From an uncultured Faecalibacterium sp. (GTDB taxonomy: Bacteria > Bacillota > Clostridia > Oscillospirales > Ruminococcaceae), in the NCBI GenBank assembly GCA_937880095.1, contig CALFLK010000002.1, forward strand, positions 1 through 64,000: a stretch of DNA of 64,000 nucleotides, written 5' to 3'. Below are positions 8,135 to 14,299 of the stretch, piece after piece; within the stretch, counting starts at the first letter, position 1, and each line of letters opens with the position of its first letter. The notes beneath the pieces were generated by a model. It made no database searches and was not told the origin of the DNA. It worked only from the letters and a program-made list of their open reading frames with translations. Both the position numbers and the translations under genes were made by a program.

Positions 8135-8352
8135 ATGCAGAAGATTTGAGAAGTTGGATCGATAGCTTAACGCAAGATATTGATTTTGTGTATCAAGGGA
8201 AAAACGGCGTAATTTGTCCGTTTGACAGACAGAATATTTCTCTTTGCTATGACGGCAAGGAAATTACTGTTCATTCCGTATCGGATGCAATGCAGACTCC
8301 TTTTATCAATGGTTATGCATTGAATGATATCTGTGGACAATTGGAAATTTAG
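8131..8352 (+). CDS. candidate immunity protein for the capsid-fused toxin domain
   Basis: A 73-residue acidic protein that starts inside the stop of the minor capsid gene (ATGA overlap), so it is translationally coupled. It has no membrane segment. Recognisable elements are DFVYQGKNGVICPF and an end reading TPFINGYALNDICGQLEI. It is not a standard head-morphogenesis gene and is AT-rich like the toxin-like domain before it. Small size, acidity and tight coupling are what polymorphic toxin systems show for immunity genes; binding to the upstream domain is inferred. Confidence 0.6.
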   Translation: MNAEDLRSWIDSLTQDIDFVYQGKNGVICPFDRQNISLCYDGKEITVHSVSDAMQTPFINGYALNDICGQLEI

Positions 8353-8482
8353 TCGCAAGTTGTAAGTCCCGCTTACATGCTGGATAAAAACAAAAATACC
8401 ACTTACAATCACGAAAAGTGGTGTTCTAATATGTTTTTCTGCATTTAACGCACACTTTTTGCAAAACATGAGCGTTAGGCTG

Positions 8483-8508
8483 CCATTTTGTTGACGTCAA
8501 CAAAATGG
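8483..8508. repeat. perfect 26-bp palindrome
   Basis: Two 13-base arms (CCATTTTGTTGAC and its exact complement) meet without a loop. No T run follows, so it is not an ordinary terminator. It lies in the noncoding stretch after the immunity-like gene together with smaller inverted repeats (TGTAAG/CTTACA at 8361-8377, ACCACTT/AAGTGGT at 8398-8422). A binding site for a dimeric protein is possible. Confidence 0.75.
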
Positions 8509-8530
8509 TGTGTACTGTAAAATATAAGAT

Positions 8531-8585
8531 AAGGCTCACTGCCCACCACGGGCGGCGGGCCTTTTTTGTACCCATTTTTAGGAGG
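8531..8585 (+). repeat. duplicated terminator-leader element, copy 1
   Basis: About 50 bases recur at 14237-14290. Both copies begin AAGGCTCAC, end with the shared run GGCCTTTTTTGTACCCATTT and then TTTAG, and lead into an (A)GGAGG ribosome site. The hairpin GGCTCACTGC/GCGGCGGGCC (8533-8561) plus six T acts as a terminator. Each copy sits exactly between an insert and the following gene. Confidence 0.8.
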
Positions 8586-8592
8586 CTCCCAG

Positions 8593-8697
8593 ATGACGTT
8601 TGAAACATATCTACAGATTTTTTATTTCAAACTTGGATTTTCCCTTGTGGTGGCAGTTATTGGTGTCGTATTGTTCTGGTGGAGTAATCGACACTGA
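8593..8697 (+). CDS. 34-residue membrane peptide
   Basis: ATG is 7 bases after AGGAGG. The peptide has a short polar start (MTFETYLQ), then one hydrophobic helix, and ends WWSNRH. It is bracketed by two terminators (8533-8567 and 8721-8743). No family recognised; expression is supported only by the ribosome site. Confidence 0.45.
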   Translation: MTFETYLQIFYFKLGFSLVVAVIGVVLFWWSNRH

Positions 8698-8720
8698 CCG
8701 AATCAAAACTTGATGACGAG

Positions 8721-8743
8721 AGCAGCCGCAAGGCTGCTTTTTT
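8721..8743 (+). terminator. terminator upstream of the scaffold gene
   Basis: A 7-bp stem AGCAGCC/GGCTGCT with a short GCAA-type loop is followed by six T. It lies within the late operon about 85 bases before the scaffold start, so head transcription must read through it or restart. Confidence 0.8.
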
Positions 8744-8828
8744 CATACCTTTACGCAGCCCTTGGCGTACAACAGGGGCGAATCCCTACCGGGGAAAGCC
8801 CGGTATACAAACCATTTCAGGAGGATTT

Positions 8829-9389
8829 ATGAAGAACATCACCGAGATTCTGACGGGCCTGGGCATCCAGATCCCGGAGGACAAGAAGGCGGACTTTGAC
8901 AAGGAGTTTGCTGAAAACTACAAGACCGTGGCGGACTACAACAAGCAGAAGCTGAAGCTGGATCAGGCGCAGAGCGATTTGAGCACCGCCCGTACCCAGC
9001 TGGAGAGCTTCAAGGATGTGGACGTCAACGACCTGAAGAACCAGATCACCACGCTGACCAACACCCTGGCAACGAAGGAAACCGAACATGCTGCCGAGCT
9101 GGCCGACCGTGACTTTACCGCTATGCTGGACGCAGCCATCGCCGGCAAACACGGCCGCAGCGCAAAGGCAATCAAGGCAATGCTGGACGTGGACAGCCTG
9201 AAAGCCAGCAAGAACCAGGAGCAGGATGTTTCTGCAGCCCTGGATCAGCTGGCTAAGGACAGCGGCTATCTGTTCGACAGCGAAACCCCGCCGCCCTATG
9301 CTGGCGGCACAGGTACCAAACAGCCTGCCGCAGGACAGAACGCAGCGCTTCGTGCTGCCTTTGGTCTGCAGGCAGAAAACAACAAGTAA
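8829..9389 (+). CDS. phage scaffold protein (GP20 family)
   Basis: A 186-residue protein with the Phage_GP20 pattern: a short N-terminal segment (ITEILTGLGIQIPEDK), a long central coiled coil (about residues 35-95), and a low-complexity tail. Scaffolds direct capsid assembly and leave the finished head. It lies directly upstream of the major capsid gene, as expected, behind AGGAGG. Confidence 0.88.
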   Translation: MKNITEILTGLGIQIPEDKKADFDKEFAENYKTVADYNKQKLKLDQAQSDLSTARTQLESFKDVDVNDLKNQITTLTNTLATKETEHAAELADRDFTAMLDAAIAGKHGRSAKAIKAMLDVDSLKASKNQEQDVSAALDQLAKDSGYLFDSETPPPYAGGTGTKQPAAGQNAALRAAFGLQAENNK

Positions 9390-9412
9390 CATAGGAAAAG
9401 AGGTTTTAATTT

Positions 9413-10276
9413 ATGGCAAATACGATTGAACTTGCAAAGCAGTTCGTCCCTATGCTGGACGAGGTGTACAAGAATGCGTCCCTGACCGCAAAGCTGGACG
9501 GTGCGTCCGATTTGGCGCAGCAGGGCGCGAATGCCAACGAGCTCATTATCCCCATGCTGGATATGCAGGGACTGGCCAACTACTCCCGCAACGATGGCTA
9601 TGTGAAGGGCGATGTGACCATGACCAACGAGACGGTCAAGTGCAACTTTGACCGTGGTCGTATGTTCACGGTAGACACCATGGACGATCAGGAAACTGCT
9701 GGCCTTGCCTTTGGTCGTCTGGCTGGTGAGTTTATCCGCACCAAGGTGGTGCCGGAGCTGGACGCATTCCGCTTTGCTGCTTATTGCGCTGCGGAAGGTA
9801 TCAAAAAGAAAGAGGAAACGCTGGCTGACGGCAACGCAGTGCTGGCCGCTCTGCGTGTGGCAGCAACCGCAATGGATGAAGCAGAGGTCCCGCAGACCGA
9901 CCGTTATCTGTTCATCACGCCCACCCTGTATGGCATGATCCAGGATCTGGACACAACCAAGAGCCGCGAGGTGCTGGCCGGTTTCGCTTCGGTCACTTCC
10001 GTACCGCAGACCCGCTTTTATACTGCGATCCAGCAGGAGGCATCCGGTGCCGGCGGCTACAAGAAAACCCCGTCCACCGGTGCGGATCTGAACTTTATGG
10101 TGCTGCACAAGGATGCGCTCATCCAGTTTGAAAAGCACGTTGCGCCCAAGATCGTTACCCCTGAGCAGAACCAGGACGCGGACGCCTGGAAGTTCGGCTA
10201 CCGCAATGTAGGCATTGCGCAGGTGTACAAGAACAAGGCGGCAGGCGTTTACGCCAGCCACAAAACTGCCGGTTAA
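9413..10276 (+). CDS. major capsid protein
   Basis: A 287-residue coat protein that would form the HK97-like shell. It follows the scaffold gene, has typical length for this type, and carries the conserved start IELAKQFVPMLDEVY and a middle with NYSRNDGYVKGDVTMTNE. It is followed by small connector genes. Its GC-rich, strongly biased codon use fits a highly expressed structural gene. Confidence 0.9.
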   Translation: MANTIELAKQFVPMLDEVYKNASLTAKLDGASDLAQQGANANELIIPMLDMQGLANYSRNDGYVKGDVTMTNETVKCNFDRGRMFTVDTMDDQETAGLAFGRLAGEFIRTKVVPELDAFRFAAYCAAEGIKKKEETLADGNAVLAALRVAATAMDEAEVPQTDRYLFITPTLYGMIQDLDTTKSREVLAGFASVTSVPQTRFYTAIQQEASGAGGYKKTPSTGADLNFMVLHKDALIQFEKHVAPKIVTPEQNQDADAWKFGYRNVGIAQVYKNKAAGVYASHKTAG

Positions 10277-10286
10277 GGAGTCTGCC

Positions 10287-10448
10287 ATGGAATACATTGA
10301 GAAACGCTACACCCAGCCCAACGCGGACGGAGTGATTGGGCTGGTGTTCGAGCCGGTGGACGCCCCCAAAACTGAACCGGAAACGGTCAGCGAGAAGGCA
10401 GAAAGCCCTGAGAGCAAGGCTCCGGCAAAGCAGAAAAAGAAGGCCTGA
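10287..10448 (+). CDS. small phage protein with Lys-rich tail
   Basis: A 53-residue protein with ATG at 10287 behind AAGGAG. The first half reads like a short beta element (YTQPNADGVIGLVFEPV); the second half is Pro, Glu and Lys rich and ends KQKKKA. It sits between the coat protein and the first connector, where head-decoration or hinge peptides occur. The role is unknown. Confidence 0.6.
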   Translation: MEYIEKRYTQPNADGVIGLVFEPVDAPKTEPETVSEKAESPESKAPAKQKKKA

Positions 10449-10461
10449 TGGGGTGCAAGGC

Positions 10462-10818
10462 ATGGTGGATTACGCATTTTATGTAACGGAATACATGGGC
10501 GACAGTGTTCCGGAGGCAGAGTTTGCAGCATTTGCCCGTGATGCACAGGCGCAGTTGAACCGTTACAAGCGCATCTATACCGTAACCGCACCGGAGGAAA
10601 ACAGCGAGAACATGGCGTTGTGTGCCATGGTGGATGCGCTGTATTATTTCGCCCAGGCACAAAGCGGTGCAGTGGGTGGCAGCGTCCATGTCGGAAGCGT
10701 GTCCAGCAGCGCACAGACGATGCAGGTGGATACATCCCCGGCGACGCAGGAGAAAGAGTTGTACCGCTGTGCCCGGCAGTACCTGGAGATTTACCGCGGA
10801 CCGACAGGAGGTGTTTGA
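10462..10818 (+). CDS. head-tail connector protein
   Basis: A 118-residue protein from ATG 10462 (VDYAFYVTEYMGD). It is mostly helical and ends with a Tyr-rich segment (CARQYLEIYRG). The size, helical nature and position directly after the coat protein gene match the gp6-type adaptors that sit below the portal. The start is placed after a GGGGTG site; longer upstream frames lack support. Confidence 0.75.
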   Translation: MVDYAFYVTEYMGDSVPEAEFAAFARDAQAQLNRYKRIYTVTAPEENSENMALCAMVDALYYFAQAQSGAVGGSVHVGSVSSSAQTMQVDTSPATQEKELYRCARQYLEIYRGPTGGV

Positions 10819-10819
10819 G

Positions 10820-11263
10820 ATGCTTCGTATGCGGCGAGGTCCCCCCGTGGACTATCGTCTGTGCAATCAGACGGTGACGATTTACCATCAAATCAGTGCA
10901 GGAAAAGAGTTTCGCTGTACCCGCACGGTATTTCATGGGGCTTTTCTGGATTTCAAGAAAGTGACCGCAGTGGAGAAAACCGGCAGCCGGGAAACCAATA
11001 GCTTTTTGTTGGTACTGCCTTCCGGATGGAGTGGGCGCCCTGTCTGGATGCCGCCGCAGCAATATGATGCTGCGGCAAAGCAGGATGGTGAGTTCACTTT
11101 GGCACCCAAGGATAAGGTGATGCTGGGCGAAGGACCCGAAATCACCACTCGTGAACAGTGGGCGGCACTTTTGCCGGCACAGACTACTGGACTTGTGGTG
11201 GTTCGTGATGTGGATCCGAAATACTGGCAGACAGCGGTCTGCCATGTGGAGGCGGCAGGATGA
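10820..11263 (+). CDS. phage head closure or minor structural protein (DUF6751-like)
   Basis: A 147-residue protein from ATG 10820, one base after the previous stop and behind AGGAGGTG. It is beta-rich, with the opening RRGPPVDYRLCNQTVTIYH and a TRTVFHGAFLDFKK segment typical of small putative capsid proteins encoded after the first connector. It overlaps the next gene by 4 bases. The family name is from memory of this opening. Confidence 0.7.
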   Translation: MLRMRRGPPVDYRLCNQTVTIYHQISAGKEFRCTRTVFHGAFLDFKKVTAVEKTGSRETNSFLLVLPSGWSGRPVWMPPQQYDAAAKQDGEFTLAPKDKVMLGEGPEITTREQWAALLPAQTTGLVVVRDVDPKYWQTAVCHVEAAG

Positions 11264-11730
11264 GCAAGAAAGAAACATTGTTCCGCTTGCCGGACGGCAC
11301 TGTGGCAGAGCTGGAGATGAAAAATGTGCCGCAGATTTTGCAGGAAAAAGGATTGAATCCTGGCGGCGATGTGCAGATGTTCCATACCCAGAACGTGTTG
11401 CGCCGTATCATCAAATACATGCCGTACAAAACCGGCATGACCATCAAGGTCACTGTGGCACAGACGGACATTCATAAACCGCGCATCATTACCAATATGC
11501 CCAATGCACAGTTTCTGTATCGTGGCAAGCTGATGCTGGGGGACGAAACAAACAGCCCCTGGGCACGAAAAGGTGAAACGAAACACGTTGTCAACAAACC
11601 ATTGCACTACAACAAAACCAAGAATCCTTTGGCAGGTCCTTATTGGGACCGCAGGCTGAAAGCAGCGGAGGGCAAAGCGTTGGCAGCGGATGTGCAGCGA
11701 TACATCAACCGAAAGGGTGGTAAAAAATGA
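11260..11730 (+). CDS. minor capsid protein (Minor_capsid_2-like)
   Basis: A 156-residue basic protein with NVLRRIIKYMPYKTGMTIK near residue 50 and the conserved run AGPYWDRRLKAAEGKALAAD near the end, both typical of the small minor capsid proteins of Firmicute siphoviruses. It probably corresponds to a head-tail joining protein. ATGA overlaps at both ends give tight translational coupling. Confidence 0.78.
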   Translation: MSKKETLFRLPDGTVAELEMKNVPQILQEKGLNPGGDVQMFHTQNVLRRIIKYMPYKTGMTIKVTVAQTDIHKPRIITNMPNAQFLYRGKLMLGDETNSPWARKGETKHVVNKPLHYNKTKNPLAGPYWDRRLKAAEGKALAADVQRYINRKGGKK

Positions 11731-12182
11731 GCGATTTGGAAAAGCTGAAGAAATGGCTGCAAACGTATCCCGGTGCGGATCAGCTGGTAGACTTTCAGGT
11801 GGACTACACTGACCATCTGCCGGGCAGCTTTGGCGTGTTTCCGGCGGGGCTGGTGGAAATCGGTCGGAAAGAAAACATCTTGGGCGATATTGCGGTGCAG
11901 AATCAGTACAATTTCGCCTTGTATCTGGTGCTGCCGAAAGCACCGGGTGACGATGTAGGGGCACAGATCAATGCAGACTGGGTGATGGATTTCCAGCGCT
12001 GGGTGCAGGCCCAGTCAATGCAGCACAAAGCGCCTACCTTTGGCAATGTGAACGAAGAAAAAGAAACACTGAGCGCCCAGAACGGTGCGCAATATGATGC
12101 GGACGAGGAAGGTCTGGCGATGTACATGATTTCGCTGCAGGCCGTTTTTTGGACAGAATATCTCGACCGCACGAAAGGATAA
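11727..12182 (+). CDS. tail terminator or minor capsid protein
   Basis: A 151-residue protein (LEKLKKWLQTYPGADQLVDF at the start, ending YLDRTKG). Its place, between the joining protein and the tail tube, and its length match tail terminator proteins, which cap the tail tube and bind the head. No catalytic motif. Overlaps the upstream gene by 4 bases. Confidence 0.72.
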   Translation: MSDLEKLKKWLQTYPGADQLVDFQVDYTDHLPGSFGVFPAGLVEIGRKENILGDIAVQNQYNFALYLVLPKAPGDDVGAQINADWVMDFQRWVQAQSMQHKAPTFGNVNEEKETLSAQNGAQYDADEEGLAMYMISLQAVFWTEYLDRTKG

Positions 12183-12193
12183 GGTGATAGAAA

Positions 12194-12682
12194 ATGGCAA
12201 AAATCGAACGTAAATTCATGGCGCATTATATCAATGCAGGCACCAGTGAGACAGCCGATTATGTGCGCCTGGGTAAGGATCTGGAGGAGTACAGCCCGGA
12301 AATGTCTGCCAAGGTGGAAAAGACGCCGAATATCCTGGGCGAGACCCGGGTAAACATTACCGGTTATGAAAAGAGCGGTGCAGTGGAGCCGTACTTTGCA
12401 GAGAAGGGTGACAAGCTCTTTGAACGTCTGCAGAAAATCGTGGACGAACAGCAGGTGCTGGATGACCTGAAAACCGACATGGTAGAGGTTCATCTGTGGG
12501 AGCAGGAATCCTCTGGTGCATATCCCGCAGTTCAGCAGGAAGCCTACATCGAGGTTACCAGCTACGGCGGCGATACCAACGGCTACCAGATTCCCTTTAC
12601 GGTGCACTATACCGGCCAGCCGGTCAAGGGTACATTTGACCCCAGCACCAAGAAGTTCACGGCAACCGGTGCAGGTGCATAA
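12194..12682 (+). CDS. major tail (tube) protein
   Basis: A 162-residue protein beginning AKIERKFMAHYINAG with a conserved LGKDLEEYSPEMSAKVE segment and a C-terminal beta domain (KGTFDPSTKKFTA). This is the tail tube subunit pattern of Gram-positive siphoviruses. It is followed by the two tail assembly genes and the tape measure. Confidence 0.85.
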   Translation: MAKIERKFMAHYINAGTSETADYVRLGKDLEEYSPEMSAKVEKTPNILGETRVNITGYEKSGAVEPYFAEKGDKLFERLQKIVDEQQVLDDLKTDMVEVHLWEQESSGAYPAVQQEAYIEVTSYGGDTNGYQIPFTVHYTGQPVKGTFDPSTKKFTATGAGA

Positions 12683-12699
12683 GAGAAAGGAGAAAAACC

Positions 12700-13200
12700 A
12701 TGGCACAAATCCTTCATTTCGATGATGGTATCAAGGAATACCAGATCAACAATAACGGCGTACTTCGCCTGAATCCCAGCGACCCGAATTTGTATCAGCG
12801 CTTTTTCGATGCACAGGATAAGTTGCTGGCAATCGAAGAAGATTTGGTGCAGCAGGGCAAGCAGCTGCAGCCGCTGCCGGAAAATGCAACGCAGGAACAG
12901 AGAGTGGCATCCGGTGAAGCGAATATTCGCCTGATGGCCGAAGCCGACCACAAAGCAAAAGAAGTTCTGGCATGGGTGTTCCCCGGCAACGATTTCGATG
13001 TTCTGCTGGGCGGTGCCAATACGATGGCAGTGGGTACAAACGGCGAGCGTGTCATTACCAATTTCATGAACATGCTGGTACCCATTGTGGAAGAAGGCGT
13101 CAAGACGTACACGGATACCAAGGTCAACCAGGCTGTTGCGCAGGCAGGTGCCAATCGTGCGCAGCGCCGTGCGAAAAAGCACAGGAAAGACCACAAATGA
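12700..13200 (+). CDS. tail assembly chaperone (gpG position)
   Basis: A 166-residue protein between the tube protein and a Gp15-like protein. It has acidic N-terminal and middle parts and a strongly basic, Ala/Arg/Lys-rich end (RAQRRAKKHRKDHK). It probably coats the tape measure during tail assembly. It overlaps the next gene by ATGA. The overlapping -1 frame is open through its last 230 bases (see findings). Confidence 0.78.
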   Translation: MAQILHFDDGIKEYQINNNGVLRLNPSDPNLYQRFFDAQDKLLAIEEDLVQQGKQLQPLPENATQEQRVASGEANIRLMAEADHKAKEVLAWVFPGNDFDVLLGGANTMAVGTNGERVITNFMNMLVPIVEEGVKTYTDTKVNQAVAQAGANRAQRRAKKHRKDHK

Positions 13201-13763
13201 ACGCCTGGGAGTTACCCACAGCGGTAGAACTGGATGGCCACAGTTATGCAATCCATGCAGATTACCGGGATATCTTGCAAATCATCCAGACGCTCAATGA
13301 TCCGGAAGATCCGGAGCTTGTGCGGTGGCGAATTGCGCTGGCTTTGTTCTATGAGGACTGGCAGGACATCCCCCTGAACAATCAGCAGGAGGCGATGGAG
13401 CAGTTGGCTGTGTTTATCAACTGCGGCGTAGAGGAGCAGGACCAAAAGCCTGCCCCCAAGCTGATAGACTGGGAACAGGATGCGCTGACCATCGTAGCCG
13501 ATGTGAACAAAGTAGCCGGCTGCGAAGTTCGTGCAATGCCGTTTGTACATTGGTGGACCTTTGTGGCATATTTCAGCGCAATCGGTGAAGGTCAGCTTTC
13601 CATGCTGGTATCTATTCGGGATAAACTGCGTCGGGGTAAAAAGCTGGAAAAATGGGAGGATCAGTTCTATCGGGAAAACAAAGACCGGGTCGATCTGAAA
13701 ACCAAGTACACGGCAGAAGAACTGGCAGAACAGGAACGCCTGAAAAAGCTGCTGGGGGAGTAA
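13197..13763 (+). CDS. Gp15-family tail assembly protein
   Basis: A 188-residue protein of the Bacteriophage Gp15 type: WELPTAVELDGHSYAIHADYRD at the start, a helical middle, WWTFVAYFSAIGEG near residue 117, and a charged end. In this group of phages the Gp15 gene follows the gpG-like gene and supplies the second tail assembly chaperone. It starts at the ATGA overlap in the -1 frame relative to the upstream gene. Confidence 0.82.
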   Translation: MNAWELPTAVELDGHSYAIHADYRDILQIIQTLNDPEDPELVRWRIALALFYEDWQDIPLNNQQEAMEQLAVFINCGVEEQDQKPAPKLIDWEQDALTIVADVNKVAGCEVRAMPFVHWWTFVAYFSAIGEGQLSMLVSIRDKLRRGKKLEKWEDQFYRENKDRVDLKTKYTAEELAEQERLKKLLGE

Positions 13764-13778
13764 CCTTGCTATTTAATG

Positions 13779-13824
13779 TTGACTTTCTGTGTACACATGA
13801 TATAATAAGCGTGTACACAGAAAG
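13779..13824 (+). promoter_or_regulatory. promoter with flanking operator for the RHH gene
   Basis: TTGACT (13779-13784), 16 bases, TATAAT (13801-13806). A 14-bp perfect inverted repeat (13783-13796 and 13811-13824, each arm containing GTGTACAC) encloses the -10 box. Such an arrangement is typical of a repressor operator. The gene directly downstream encodes a ribbon-helix-helix protein, so autoregulation is the simplest reading. Confidence 0.75.
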
Positions 13825-13835
13825 GAAGTGATGAG

Positions 13836-14012
13836 ATGTCGCCCCGTACAGGCAGACCGAAATCGGAGAATCCGAAGAATATTCAGTTGAAAATCCGAGC
13901 GGATAAGGAGACTATTGCTGACTTAGATTATTGCTGTGAAAAGATGGATAAAACAAGAAGCGATATTATCCGTCTGGGTATTCAGAAAGTGAAAACCGAG
14001 ATCGACAAATAA
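13836..14012 (+). CDS. ribbon-helix-helix DNA-binding protein
   Basis: A 58-residue protein starting at ATG behind GGAAGTGATG. It has a basic start (SPRTGRPKSENPKN), then a beta strand IQLKIRAD and two helices (KETIADLDYCCEKM; TRSDIIRLGIQKV), the CopG/Arc type fold. It sits alone between the tail assembly genes and the tape measure, with its own promoter and operator, so it is an insert in the structural operon. It may control itself and perhaps other prophage promoters containing GTGTACAC. Confidence 0.72.
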   Translation: MSPRTGRPKSENPKNIQLKIRADKETIADLDYCCEKMDKTRSDIIRLGIQKVKTEIDK

Positions 14013-14145
14013 AAAATCCCCGCGCTGTTCTATCTTGCAGGACTGACAGCACGAGGATTGCACACCGAGCCGCGAAGCTACGGTAAATAAAGTATACCAT
14101 ACGCAGAGAAAAACAAAGAGTTGTTTGAAGTGAAGGAGTGCTTTA

Positions 14146-14223
14146 ATGAAAAAACAAAATGGAGCGGAACACAGACGCTTATCACTCCAAAAGGTCGAGA
14201 AACATTTCGGCTGTTGTGTGTAG
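14146..14223 (+). CDS. possible 25-residue peptide
   Basis: ATG follows GAAGGAGTG at a good distance and the frame ends after 25 residues (KKQNGAEHRRLSLQKVEKHF, then GCCV). It lies between the RHH gene and the terminator. Equally, this stretch could be a remnant: an overlapping frame reads WSGTQTLITPKGRETFRLLC. Weak evidence for expression. Confidence 0.2.
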   Translation: MKKQNGAEHRRLSLQKVEKHFGCCV

Positions 14224-14236
14224 GAATTTAATTTTT

Positions 14237-14290
14237 AAGGCTCACCGCTACCCGGCGGCGGGCCTTTTTTGTACCCATTTTTAGAGGAGG
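14237..14290 (+). repeat. duplicated terminator-leader element, copy 2
   Basis: Second copy of the element at 8531-8585. The hairpin GGCTCACCGC/GCGGCGGGCC (14239-14248 and 14255-14264) with six T forms a terminator, and the shared segment continues into AGAGGAGG, the ribosome site of the tape measure gene. It marks the downstream edge of the RHH insert. Confidence 0.8.
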
Positions 14291-14299
14291 TGATGCGTA

